A stretch of DNA of 64,000 nucleotides from Symbiodinium natans (lineage: Eukaryota; Sar; Dinophyceae; Suessiales; Symbiodiniaceae), in assembly GCA_905221605.1 (NCBI GenBank), contig CAJNDS010002371.1:36915-100914 (forward strand), given 5' to 3'. The number at the start of each line of letters is the position of its first letter. Positions within the stretch are counted from its first letter, which is position 1. Below are positions 1-10,792 of this stretch, piece after piece. The position numbers and the translations under genes were made by a program. Below the pieces are notes generated by a model. The model did not search any database and had not been told where the DNA came from. It saw only the letters and a program-made list of their open reading frames with translations.

Positions 1-176
1 AGCCATGTATTAAAATCGTATGTACCTTGGATTTTTGGGGATCCCAAGATTAAGGCTCCCCAAAACATCCGAGACCCCAAAATGAGATATACCCTATACC
101 CTTTAGTATCAAAATACGATTCATGCGTTCATTCTTCTCATATTTTTTTTCTTTATGACAAGGTCGCTTGTGGACA

Positions 177-1000
177 TCAAGACTGCACTCGTCCATCTAG
201 CAGCGACCGGACCTGAGCCTCCCAAGTAGATTGCGTTTCCTCCAACCTCAGGACACTCCGGGCATTGCAAAACCAACGAACGTCGCTGGTCGGAATTTCT
301 CCTTGTGCTACTGCTTGGAGGTGCTTGAGGTCCAGGCGATCCTGCAGCTGCAAAGCGCCCGGGCCTCAAAGCATTTCGCAAAACATACAACATATAAAAT
401 GTATTTGTACTTGGTGAGAGCAGATGTCGCCGATTGTCGCTGCATCTCATCTATGCTAGGACATTCAACACGGATCCCCAAAGTTCTCTGGGCAGTGCCT
501 AGTGACACAAGCCAGTGTCTCACGAAGCCCCTCTGCACATAGAAGCCCCTAGCAGTCCTTGGGCCTAGCGTGCCAACTGATTTCGTAGATGAAGCTTGAA
601 ACGAAGATGCTCTCCAACTTCAGCAAAATTGGAGCCGCCGAATTCCACAGCGGCTCAGGCACAGGCAAGAACAGCGACTCTAGGACTCTAGAAGACTACC
701 ATGGATGTTGCCAGACGCGCGTTTCCTGTCGGAGCCTTCCCAGCAACCAAAGAAAGGTCAATTGCTAGCGTATGCCAATGGTCTCTTCTTGAGGCTTTGT
801 TCATTAGTAGGCATTATGCTTTAAATATGGACACCATGCTTTCATCTTTCACAGGTTACACGTCCCACATCTTTCCAAGGCCCAGACGGGCTCTCCTCTG
901 CTGCAAGAACTGCCCGAGCAGCTGCAGGAAATTCAGGACCCTCCTCACCAGCCCACAGCTTCAAGAAATGTGCTTAACCGCAATCGTAAAGAACCAGAAT
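177..1000 (-). CDS. Probable 3' exons of threonine synthase
   Basis: Two minus-strand stretches downstream of the main threonine synthase exon resemble the C-terminus of the enzyme. One at about 860-945 reads EFPAAARAVLAAEESPSG and the last, about 177-350, reads LRLEETQSTWEAQVRSLL before a TGA at 177-179. Threonine synthases often end with a similar segment after the ALG helix (a Pro-Ala helix, then a W-E-x-x-x-R/V-x-x-L helix). A further open stretch at about 590-680 contains PVPEPLWNSAAPILL. Exon limits and order were not resolved, and one or more of these could belong to a separate downstream gene. Confidence 0.42.
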
Positions 1001-1020
1001 GAACTCACGGAAGATCCCGG

Positions 1021-2430
1021 CTATTTGGGGCATGGCAAATGAATCGTGTCCTGGTAGCGTTTCCATGCAGCGCTGCCCAGGGCAACCGTGACCGAATGCT
1101 CAAATTTGCAAGGCGAGGCGGTTGCGAACACAACGCGAGGTACAGCTGTACCATCTGTACTCTGGGCAACTCCCTCGACTGTCTCAGACGTTGCAAAATG
1201 CGCGGCTAAAGCCACAGCTGAATGCGGACATGGTAGATATCCATACTCTTCCACAGAGCGACGCATGCAAGCACACATTGCATCGTCATCAATCCGGGCA
1301 GACGCAAAAGTCTCCTGCATCTTTTGCAGCCAGTTAGCAGGTAGGGTCAGACGACCAGTGACATCCATCTCCGCCATCCAAGTCTTTATCAGCGCTGAAT
1401 CTTCCCCCGTCAAATAAAACAAGACTCGCTCCATGTTGTATGGCACCTGAATGTTGATTGCATCAGACAGGGTTTTTGCCATGTGCTCACTCCGATGAAA
1501 CTCGCCTTTCGTAATGGTTCGGTGAGTAATGTCGTTTGCATTCACACCAGCCACGATTTGTCGAACAGGAAGACCCATCTCACGGGCCATCAATGCTGCG
1601 GCCGTGTTGCCCAAAGCTCCAGCAGGCAGACAGAAGTCCAAGCAACTGCCGACCTCTGCGTGCAACTGGTCCACAGCCCGGAAATAACTCCAAAAGAAGT
1701 GGCAAAGCTGTGCTAGCGGCCGACCCAAGTTGTAGGAGTTGATGCCACACAGGCCATGTCGTTCTGAAAACTCTGCATCGGAACTCAGTTTCTTGATGGG
1801 CAGGTCCATATCATCTCCTCCACCCTCGAACGTTACAACCTGCGCTCCGACACCAGACACTGTCGTCATCTGCCGTCGCTGCAATTCGGAGATTTGTCCT
1901 TCTGGATAAAAGGCAATGATTTTCAAGTTTGTGCAGGCCGCGTCTGACACGGCCCTCATAGCAGCCGGACCAGTATCACCAGTCGTGGATACCAGGAAGG
2001 TGCGCCGTTGATTTCGACGCTTTGCGAAATAAGCAAGAAGGCGCACAAGCAGCTGCTGGCCCAAATCCTTGAAGCAGAATGTGGGCCCGTGGAACAGCTC
2101 GGCGATGAAAACCTGGGGAGCATCAGCTCCGGCATCAGCTGCCAAACGCTTCAAAGGTACCACAGGCACAATCTCGGGAAGCAAGAAACTTTCATAGCTT
2201 CCACGCACCACTTCCCGAAGGTCAGCCTCCGTCAGCTCGTCGCCTGCAAAGAGCTTAATGATCTCCAGGGCAAGTGAAGGGAAGTCAAGCTCACGCCACG
2301 CACGCAATGTCTCTGCAGAGAGTTTCGGGAGCTCTTCCGGAACATATAGTCCTCCATCTGGTGCGTATCCGCGTGACAAAGCCTGCTCAAAGGTTGCGCC
2401 TGCCTCACCACGAGTGCTACGGTAGCGCAT
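1021..2430 (-). CDS. thrC: Threonine synthase, main exon
   Basis: PLP-dependent lyase converting O-phosphohomoserine to threonine, the last step of threonine synthesis. The frame opens with MRYRSTRGEAGATFEQAL and APDGGLYVPEE, the standard threonine synthase N-terminus, so the ATG at 2430 is the natural start and no transit peptide precedes it. The PLP lysine is K121 in FCFKDLGQQLL, the phosphate-binding loop is STTGDTGPAA near residue 150, and family blocks such as GNTAAALMAREMGLP and ATASPCKFEHSVTVALG follow. About 455 codons run without an intron, unlike most neighbours. The frame reads to a stop at 1021, but the last residues after AAWKRYQ no longer look like the family; a splice there (CAG|GACACG, a GA donor) into the 3' exons listed separately is likely. 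Identity is secure; the exact end is inferred. Confidence 0.93.
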   Translation of the reverse strand: MRYRSTRGEAGATFEQALSRGYAPDGGLYVPEELPKLSAETLRAWRELDFPSLALEIIKLFAGDELTEADLREVVRGSYESFLLPEIVPVVPLKRLAADAGADAPQVFIAELFHGPTFCFKDLGQQLLVRLLAYFAKRRNQRRTFLVSTTGDTGPAAMRAVSDAACTNLKIIAFYPEGQISELQRRQMTTVSGVGAQVVTFEGGGDDMDLPIKKLSSDAEFSERHGLCGINSYNLGRPLAQLCHFFWSYFRAVDQLHAEVGSCLDFCLPAGALGNTAAALMAREMGLPVRQIVAGVNANDITHRTITKGEFHRSEHMAKTLSDAINIQVPYNMERVLFYLTGEDSALIKTWMAEMDVTGRLTLPANWLQKMQETFASARIDDDAMCACMRRSVEEYGYLPCPHSAVALAAHFATSETVEGVAQSTDGTAVPRVVFATASPCKFEHSVTVALGSAAWKRYQDTIHLPCPK

Positions 2431-2765
2431 CTCAGCGTAGCTTCCTTATGCAGCTGCGAAGAGCTGAACAAGGGAGATGTTGCTTGTGCAATTGCTTACG
2501 CTTTGCTGTGGAAGCCTTTGTTTCTGAGTTCTTGAACTTCACATTTTTCTTCTCTGGCCTGATCCAAGCTTCCCACAAGTCGGCGAATGCAAATTGCAAT
2601 GGCTTTGAGCTGTGGCTCTAATTAAGCTGCGGCATGCCGTGGCGACCTTGTACATAAGACTGGCAAGGACCAGCAACTTGCGCCGTGATGGCGCATGCGC
2701 TGCGCTTTTCTTCACTTCACTTCTTGGAAAGTCCAAAAGGGGGGGGTACCATGGGGTACCTAAAA

Positions 2766-3226
2766 GAAGCCGCCTCCGGTTCCTCCGGTTGCCGGAGGCT
2801 TGGCTCGGGACGGCTCTTGGGACTCGGCCACGGGTCTTGGAGCTGGGCTCCGAGAGGGAGCTGCAAGGGCTTTCGGCCGCGCATCCTGAGGGACTGCCCT
2901 TGTTGCAGCCGCTGCAGCCGTTGCAGCCGCCGGCCCTTGGGGCGGAGGAAGCCTGATCCAGCAGTTCCAAACGGTCAAAGCCTGAAGCTCAACAGATTCT
3001 CGTGTTTTCGACTATGTTTGCGTTCCAAGGAACGGCAGGTCATGTCCCAGCAGTTCAACACCATGAGCAACGACAGCATAGTGTTGCCCAGCCTTTCACG
3101 ATCTGCGCAACTCATTGGAAGAGAGCGCTGGTTGGCACCACAGCACTGCCCACATGCAGGCCTCCATGTAAACATGAAACAGACGCCCACAACAAGGGCA
3201 AGCAAAAGTCGATCGGCCAGCGGCAT
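2766..3226 (-). CDS. Unidentified exons: signal-like and Ala/Pro-rich
   Basis: A minus-strand frame starting at 3226 begins MPLADRLLLALVVGVCFMF, which looks like a signal peptide or anchor followed by a Cys-containing segment. Lower down, about 2766-2950, another frame is rich in Ala, Pro and Arg (AAATAAAAATRAVPQDARPK) and ends in GGTGGGFF and a stop. They may be the ends of one gene, or low-complexity coincidences in GC-rich DNA. I do not recognise a family. Confidence 0.22.
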
Positions 3227-3389
3227 CTTAGCAGGAAGGTGCAGGACATCACATCTGGGTCGCAGCTGATTCAGCTGAGATGGCTGCCAGATTGATCACT
3301 GTTTGTCAAGGCGGGCAACTTGGCAACCAAGGACCTCACAGCTTTGAGGGGCTACAGCATCATGCCGGATGCCAGCATAGATGGGGCAG

Positions 3390-4560
3390 GGGGAGTCATA
3401 AAGCACAGTCCGAGCCGGCTGCTCATGGTCATATGCACGCTCCTAACTGCAGCTTGACACCAGATCAGCAACACTCGCCAGCTCCCAAACAGCCCATGTG
3501 CCTGTTGTCTTCGTGCCGTTTCTCTGGCCAGACGCTCTCTGCGCTGGTCCTCTGCCTGCACTGTCTGCAAGTATGCACCAGAGCATTATGTAAGGCTTTC
3601 CTCATGTGACAGAAATGAGAAGCGACATACCCCAACAGCCATCAAGCGGACAGCCATCTGAAATGAGCCCAACTGGAAGCAACTGCAGAAAAAAATCCGC
3701 GAACTCTTCTCTGTTCGGACCTGCACGGTCAAGTCCTCAGGCAAGGTCGCCTGGGCCATTTGTCGGTAGAAGTCCTCCTGCATGGCCTCTAGTGTGGCCA
3801 GAGCCTGCCAAGAAGCGGAGGCTGCCTCCTTCTCTGTTTCGTTTACCCACCACCAAGCTAAGCAAGAGAGGTTTGAGGACGTAGACCAGAGTTGGGCTAG
3901 AACTTGTTTGCTACGGTCACGACAGTGTGGGTGCAAAAAGGTTTATCCCTTCGCCCAAAGAAAAGGGCATCAAGAGTTTCAGCTGCCAACCACGGCCGAC
4001 CCACGGACCAAGCATCTCTGGAACTCCTTCTGACTGATCCCGCCCCCCATGCCCCAGAATGGAATTTGCCACAACTCCAAACCCAGCTTTAGCTGGGGAG
4101 GCGCGGTGCGAGTTCCCTTCCCCTTGTCACACCCGAAACATTCAAAGCGTGCCTCTTTGCCGTCTCTGATGGCCTTCAGACGCCTTTTCTCCTCGGGCGA
4201 GAGGCAGCTCGATGATGCACGACCATTCTAGGAATCGCAAACGGCAAGCTGATGGCAGGCGTCCGCATTGGCTCTTCGTTTCTTCTCCGCTTCAGAGAGT
4301 TCCTCCGACTCCGCAGAGCATCGTCAACCCGAAACTGTTTCCTGTGTCAAGTTCGCCCGCCTGCATGGCTTCAATGATCACCTTGTATCGTTCCATTGCT
4401 TCCTCTTCCTCCGTCAGTACCTGCAGCTGCACGTTCCTTCCCTTCACAAAAACCACGATTGCAATAATGGTCTCCAAGCCTTGCACCTGCCAAAACACAT
4501 CTAAAACAAATTGCATCCGGCGAGCTGAAGACTCCGTCGGAATTTCCTCGTCATCCTCTC
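3390..4560 (-). CDS. Unidentified membrane/coiled-coil protein, several exons
   Basis: Protein-like minus-strand segments separated by intron-like gaps. About 4345-4560 reads DDEEIPTESSARRMQFVLDVF, then a hydrophobic run LETIIAIVVFVKG, then EEEEAMERYKVIIEAMQAGEL. About 3990-4230 reads EEKRRLKAIRDGKEARFECF and then LELWQIPFWGMGGGISQKEF. About 3700-3865 reads NETEKEAASASWQALATLEA and QEDFYRQMAQATLPEDL. About 3480-3570 reads AEDQRRERLARETARRQQAH. Acidic and basic helices around one membrane-like segment suggest a membrane-associated helical protein. No family recognised; whether the segments form one gene is inferred from common strand and spacing. Confidence 0.35.
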
Positions 4561-4858
4561 ATGTCAAGGCACATCATTTCCGCCTTCACACAAACCTTCA
4601 CGTGTCGTGCCGTCCAACCCTACACCTGTTCGATCTTTGGCAGACGCTGATTCAGTCAACCTGCTGTGGTTTTGATGCATATTTGGAATAAACCAGCCTG
4701 ATCGATATCTCCTGAAGTGCTGGCTTTCTAGGAATGAGGACTTCAGCTTTCAGAAAGTTGGGGTGTTGCTCAGCATCCGGAACGCAGCCCAGCCCTGTCC
4801 AAGAGTCCTCGTGAAACCTGCTTAACGGCGCGAGCTGGATGTCAAGAACCTGGAGCAT

Positions 4859-6070
4859 CTAACACATGAAGGCTGCCAGGGAGAAAATGGCAAAGGCTGC
4901 AAGCGCTGCAAAACAGAAGATTGGAAGCCCTGCAGGAACTTTCGGATTCATCATGTCCTCCTTGAAGCCAACTAGACCATCTTTGCCATTGACCTGTGCA
5001 CAAGTGGAAAGCCGCAACATGCAGCAACACTGCCACAGAAAAGGCAATTGCACTCAGATTCAGATCGCAATACATCCCGTTACGTCCACCTTCACGATGG
5101 AATCACCTGGACGAATCCTGTCTTTCGGATGCTTTTCATTCCACCTTGTCCAAGTGATTCCAAGTGTGAGGCTTAGGCTTTAAGGCTGATGGCCTCCTGC
5201 AATACCATGAGGCCGGTGCTGGCAAGCAAGTCCGCCAGCAGCAAGGTTTTGAATCCTGAGAGGAAGACGCCACTCAGTCACACAGTCACTGTAGCCTAAA
5301 CGCGACAAGTCCGAAATGCGAGAGATCAGCTACTCGCGGCCACAGCCACGTTGCTTGGTTTTCGCGTACATCCTGTCATTAATAAGCCAGACACCCTGAG
5401 GATTCGACTCCAAGGAGGGCTGCTCAACCTGCATACCTTCTTGCCAGCTGGGGCAGGGTTTCCAGAGCTTGCACATCGCAGACAGAAAGGCTCGGTAAGG
5501 ATCACACCTAGCTTGCCGCCATCGGAGCGGTCTAGCCCTGCAGTTGCCGATGATGCATAGACAGCATCTGAAATCCCTGACATGATCCGGCACTGATCTT
5601 GGCTAAGGGTCCCACTGACGTAATAGAACTTCGGGGGCTGGCACCAGGCAGCACAGCAGCAATTGCCCAACACAGCACTTGTGAATCAAAGGTCTACAGC
5701 TGAAACCAATCCATCTCCTACCGCATGTGGACGCGTGTGGATGCTTACATGCCAGCAGGCTCCTTGTGAACTCGTGATCCTGGGACAGCTTCAATGTCCA
5801 GTACCTTTGGCGGGGCTTCTCCGAAGGCACACCGCAAACCGCTCTGCACACCAGCTACTTGCACCGGCTACTGCAGCCACAATGGACCTTCACCGCGCCG
5901 TCCATGAGCTCCTGGCTATATCCAGCCATGCCTGGCTTTCCGTTCACCTGGCACCCACTCTCGGCAAGCATTCCATTGGCCGAGGAAAGCTCAAACGGGG
6001 ACACGCATCGCCAGCCTTCTTGATCTTGTAGCCAACTTGCAGGGCACTGCGTGGGTTAGCATAGTTCCAC
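4859..6070 (-). CDS. Protein with two PDZ-like domains
   Basis: Two homologous exon pairs are visible. Exon 6016-6070 (55 nt) reads WNYANPRSALQVGYKIKK and joins 5947 onward, VNGKPGMAGYSQELMDG, by a GC-AG intron of 68 nt (5948-6015). Exon 5090-5144 (also 55 nt, same phase) reads WNEKHPKDRIRPGDSIVK and joins 4993 onward, VNGKDGLVGFKEDMMN, by a GT-AG intron of 96 nt (4994-5089). The pattern W-N-x-x-x-P-x-x-x-x-x-x-G-D-x-I-x-x-V-N-G is the carboxylate-binding half of a PDZ fold, common in dinoflagellate proteins. PDZ domains bind C-terminal peptides or lipids. Between them, about 5430-5660, another segment reads PPKFYYVSGTLSQDQ and LGVILTE. Continuing the last frame gives a hydrophobic tail PIFCFAALAAFAIFSLAAF and a stop at 4859; whether this is translated or spliced out is not clear. 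Confidence 0.55.
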
Positions 6071-6474
6071 CTGCTAAGGACATCTGAGTCCCAGCTGCTT
6101 TATGCCTAGGGTGACTCGCAGTGAGGCTCCGGCTGGGAAGCTAAGGAGTCGGGGTTGATTCCTCGAACCCTGGCGGAGACTGCTAGGGATGAGCTGCCAT
6201 GACGCAGACATTGCATTGCTAAGCACACTGCTCAAGGGTTTTTTTGTCAAGCGCCAGGCCTGAAAGGGCGCAGCCCAGCTAAGCATGTCGACTAGAGTGC
6301 TACAAAAACATCGTGTCACACTTCCTCGGGAAGCACGTTTGAGCTTCGAACCCAGCTTCTCATTGCCCGGCCTCTCAAGACCTGAGACACAACATTCTCC
6401 CACACCACGACCGCCGCAACTTCCCATTTGGCCCCAGGCGAATTTTCAGAACGCGCGAAGCCTGGACAAATGTC

Positions 6475-9400
6475 TCAACCACCAAAATAACCGTTTAACT
6501 GTTTAACCTTAAGGCTTCGCTGCTGAGCCTCTTTTGCAGCTTCCTCCTGCCAAGCCCGTGCGTCTGGCATTGCTCGAACATGCTCGAACCCGTGACCGAT
6601 GCGCGGCTCCTTTACTTTCAACTGTAGGGTTGCATAGGCCCAATTGAACTCATCCATGCCCATCTTGCCCGTGAAGTCTTTGTCAAACTCGTCGAAGATC
6701 TCCTGAAAAGCTCTCAAAGACCCAGACGTTCATACCTCTCCTCCTTCAGAAGCTGCCGATCCTCCAGCACATCATAGCTGGGAGCTGCATGACCCTGCAT
6801 TTGCGAGATCTGTCGCGCAAGTCCTTTGAATTCTACCTGCGGTGGTGCATGGAGAATCGGAGCTTTGCTAACCTCTCATCTCTCCAGAGAACTGCGCAAG
6901 TTGCGAAGAGAACTGCAGCCCTCATTACCAGTGGATAAGCTGCAGCCTAGATGCAGTGCTAAGAAAGACCTTGTCCCATTAACATCCATTAACCAAAGTC
7001 GTTTGTGAACCAAACCTCATTGCCCCTGAAAGCCGGAGGTACCAAGGTCATCGTCTGGTCTCCATCCACGTCGAACTTCTCTCTCAAGGCGACCATCTGT
7101 GCTTGCGTAAGGCCCTTAGTGACAAAACGCAGGCAAGTCTCTTTAAGGCTGGTGCTCGAGACATGAATCTTGGATGGAAAGGAATCTCGTGCTCGTGAAG
7201 TAAACCCTAGCCCTCGGTCAGGCACAAAGACCGCGGTCTCTTCTTAAGAATGCTACAAAATGCTGCCGAGACTCGGCGGTACCACTTGCAGATGCTACTG
7301 ATTGGGCCTTGGACTTCACAGCAGCCACACCTGCCGGATTTTATTGGTATAGGCGAAAAAGCGAAAAGCACAGCAGCTCCACCAAATTCCCGGGAAGCCC
7401 TGCTGGCCTTTAGGAGGCGGCGGGTGACCGGCCTGCGTCCAGATTCTGTAGCGATATGATGCAAAAGCAAGACCGGCTCTGCACAAAACGGCCGCGCACT
7501 ATTCTTGCATGAACATATACTTACTGTTTTCATGAATTTATACCTATATGGTTTTAGTTGTATGCACAAACATTGTTCTACCAATTTGACTTAGACTTGG
7601 ACTTATACTTATACTTACACTTATATTATACTTATACTTATTCTTATACTTTTCTTATATAGCTCTGTTTGTACTCATGTGTTAATTCGCCTCGGCTTCC
7701 TGCCGAGAAGCGTTTCGAACAAGCAGGGACGGATCCGGTCTCCTTCCCCCTAACCCAACCCTTCCGTGCCAAATTTTTTGACGCCCCCCCCCCCCCCCCC
7801 CCCCCGCCCTGTGCGACCCCCCCCCCTCGAGCTGCAAACCGATGCTGCCTGTCGGCGGCTCCTATAGAGGGGATGCTCCAAAATGCACGCATTTTGGTTG
7901 TTTTTGGAACTTTTTTGATTTCGCCTTTCGCCTCAGACCCCGCTGGGACCCCCCCCTGGGCCCCCCCGCCCCCCCGAACCCCCCCGTTTCTGGGACCCCA
8001 CTTCCCTTCCTGACCCCCCTTCTTTTTGAGGCCCTTTCCTCCTTTCCTGTGGGCCGGCCCGGCTGCCGAGGCGGCGCGCGCAAGCGTTTACAGTCATGCA
8101 TACATATTTCTGCACGTCTACGTATATATATATATATATATATATATACCATGTATACAGTATACACACATATTGTATCAGATTGTACTCGCCGTCGCCG
8201 TCTCTGCGCACCGCTTGCCAGCAAGCCAAGCCTTCGTCTTCTTCATGCCCTCAACTTCTGCTCGTGCTTGATTGCCACGAAACTTCGCCTGCAGGGCACT
8301 GGAAATGTTGCACCCAACTGAGGCCATCGCTGCGCAACAGCGGCCTGGATCTTGATCGCCGCTGCGGCCTTGGAGGAAGATGATGTGGCGGAAGCTCACA
8401 AGGTCTTTTAAATTTTCAAGCTGTGACAGGTACGTACTGCAAGGATGTGCAAGGCGCTCCTCCACCTCCTGCTGCAGCGTGGCGTAGGCCCAATTGAACT
8501 CTTCCATGCTCATGTTGCCGCTGCCATCCTCACGTATCAAGCGCACTCAATCGCCTCGAACTGAAGAGCTGAGGTACCGTGCTTGAAAATGAGGCAATTA
8601 AACATGTCGTTGTGGTTTGCTGCGGGATGCGATATGGTGCCTAGGACATTCAAACCCTGAAGCTCCATGAAGGTACTCTTTGCAGATCATTGCAGCTGCG
8701 TACCGTCCTTGTCGAACTCCTGAAAAACTTCCTTGCAACGGAATCGTGCAAGTGGCTCTACTCTGCTCTGTTCACATTCCGACTTGCACGATATGATCCA
8801 TGCTGCCAGGAATCCTTCAGACTCGTATCAGAGGGGAGGTTCTGCCCCTTCAGAGCTGCGATTTCACGTGCCTGGAATGCACAAGCAAACCCACCAAAGT
8901 GTGCAAATGTCAGTTGAACTGTCTTGAGATCTCCACCATGGCGTCGAACTCATCCTTGTTGCACTTCTTCGGTTAGAGTTAGAGGCTTTCGAGACTTAGA
9001 TTTGTAACTAAAGAAACGTTAATGCGAATGCCGACGCGGAACAACAGACAACATCTTGTCCTCGGCTGCACTGAATTGGCAGTCAGGAAGTCAGAAACCC
9101 ACCAAGGAAGAGACATCAATGAGTCATCAACATCTTCTCAGGCCAGGATTCATTGTTTGTGTCATATTTCTGTCTGAGTTGGCTCAACTGCTCCTCTGAT
9201 AATGCCTCAGCGTCGGAACCAGACATGCTTCCATCCCTGGAGTATTTCTGCTTCAAAGATGACCTATACTGGCTGTCATCCAAGGTGCAGCCGTCCCGGC
9301 AGTGTGCGCTTTTGCCTTTGCTCCTGGGCTCCGCAATGTGCGGAAGACCGGCAAGGCTTGCGACATCTCGAGATATTCTGCACTCTGGCGCGAATTTGCA

Positions 9401-10505
9401 TGAATCCCACACAGCGAGTCTCTTGCTCTCTCCTGCTTTTTTGGGTGGCGGAGGTGGAGGTGGCGCTTTGGGCCGGGCTTTAGGAGCTCCCTCCTCGCAG
9501 TCACGTTGGCAAAAGTAAAAGCTGAATACACAAGGATTTGCAGCTGGCACGGCTTACTAGTGGGATTAAGTCGTAGCTTTAAGCCTATCACGAGGTTGAA
9601 GTGTTCACCGCATTGATCAGCTATCTGCGGTTGGCACACGGCATGGTTCCCTGATCTTGGGCAACGGCGAGCGCACACACTCACGCCCCTACTCAGGGCT
9701 GTCATTGAGCTCCCACACATTCTCCTCTCAACTCGGGCAGGCATGTTGCTTTTCGCGCCTGAAGTTCAGCTCTCGCTTGATTTCCTCGAAATCTGGCCTT
9801 GCAGGCTGGTGCAGTTCCCACGCGTCAATGACCGCCTGCAGGCTCCTCCCTTGATGCACTGAACAGGATAGTCACTAAGCCTAGACTATGCATGGAAGGC
9901 AAGGGCTTCGCAAAATAGCTCCGATGCCTGGATCCTTGTTGCAGCCGCTTCCTCAAAATGTCTCGAACTCTACTAGCTACCACCCAAAGGAATGTAAAGC
10001 GCAACAGCGGCTCAGACATCTTCAGACATCTTCATGCCATTTTCCACCATCGAGCCGGGCCTGCACCTTCCTCTGCAAGGTTGCGTAGGCCCAGTTGAAC
10101 TCTTGCATGCCTCGGGCAGCAAAGAGCACTAAGAGCACGAAGAAGCACTGTACTATGCAACTCAAGCTTCTTCAACTGAAAACTGACCAGTAGCTCTGCC
10201 GAGAGACTTAGCTTGCCGCTGTTATCCTTATCAAACTCTTGAAAGATATCCTTGGATAGAAGAAGCGCCCGCGGCATCCAGCAACACAAGCATCATGCTA
10301 CGTTGTGACAACAAGCTACGCTTTCAGCACTGCGTGCACATGGGACGGAAATGCTGCAAGTCTAAGTGCTGCAAACAAGGCGCCTTAAGGTCCTCTTCGC
10401 GGGGGGCCGGCGACTTCTGCAGCCCGGCAAGCTCCGCGCACAACCCGGCAAACTCGGCCTCACTCAGGGTCGGCTCACGGTCCAAGAATGCACAGAGGAA
10501 GCGCG
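6475..10505 (-). CDS. Multi-EF-hand calcium-binding protein with repeated exon modules
   Basis: Read from right to left. About 10375-10505: ARFLCAFLDREPTLSEAEF. EF-hand at 10290-10208 joined to 10110 by a 97-nt GT-AG intron: FQEFDKDNSGKLSMQEFNW. About 9735-9835: ELHQPARPDFEEIKREL. About 9120-9550: poly-Pro linker then LSEEQLSQLRQKYDTN, completed near 8960 by CNKDEFDAMVEIS. About 8830-8890: AREIAALKGQNLPSD. EF-hand at 8750-8708 joined to 8528: FQEFDKDGSGNMSMEEF. About 7060-7170: LTQAQMVALREKFDVDGDQT, spliced (GT-AG) to 6840 onward: VEFKGLARQISQMQGHAAP. EF-hand 6717-6600: FDEFDKDFTGKMGMDEF. The stop is at 6475. Three copies share EFNWAYATLQ right after the loop. Calcium-binding residues at loop positions 1, 3, 5 and 12 are intact once spliced. 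Upstream start not found. Confidence 0.72.
7588..7665. repeat. ACTTAT-type simple repeat
   Basis: A degenerate tandem of short ACTTAT/ACTTACACTTAT words lies in an intron-like gap of the EF-hand gene. Confidence 0.8.
7783..7830. repeat. Poly-C tract
   Basis: A run of about 23 C at 7783-7805 is followed by further C-rich sequence with short C runs to about 8025. It lies inside the EF-hand gene region and has no coding potential. Confidence 0.9.
8121..8149. repeat. TA dinucleotide microsatellite
   Basis: A continuous (TA)n tract of roughly 13 units, in an intron-like gap of the EF-hand gene. Confidence 0.9.
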
Positions 10506-10792
10506 CATGGTCCGGTTGGAGATGCGTTGAAACTCGCCTGTTTTTCCAGATCGATGATCGGCTGGTATCAGATGTCAGATCTAGCAGAGTCTGGAAGCAT
10601 CATCCGATGTGCAACCGAGGTGCGTAAGTCAGTGAAGAGTCTTTGTCCGTATCATACTTCCTAAGCCCCAAGTCAAACTAGAGAAACCAGATCTGGTGTA
10701 AAGAAGAGTCCATGAACCGACGCGCTCTCCGATTCAGACTCTGCAGATGGTTCTGCCCAGTATCTTCCTCAAGGCCTCAAGTTGCTGGGACG

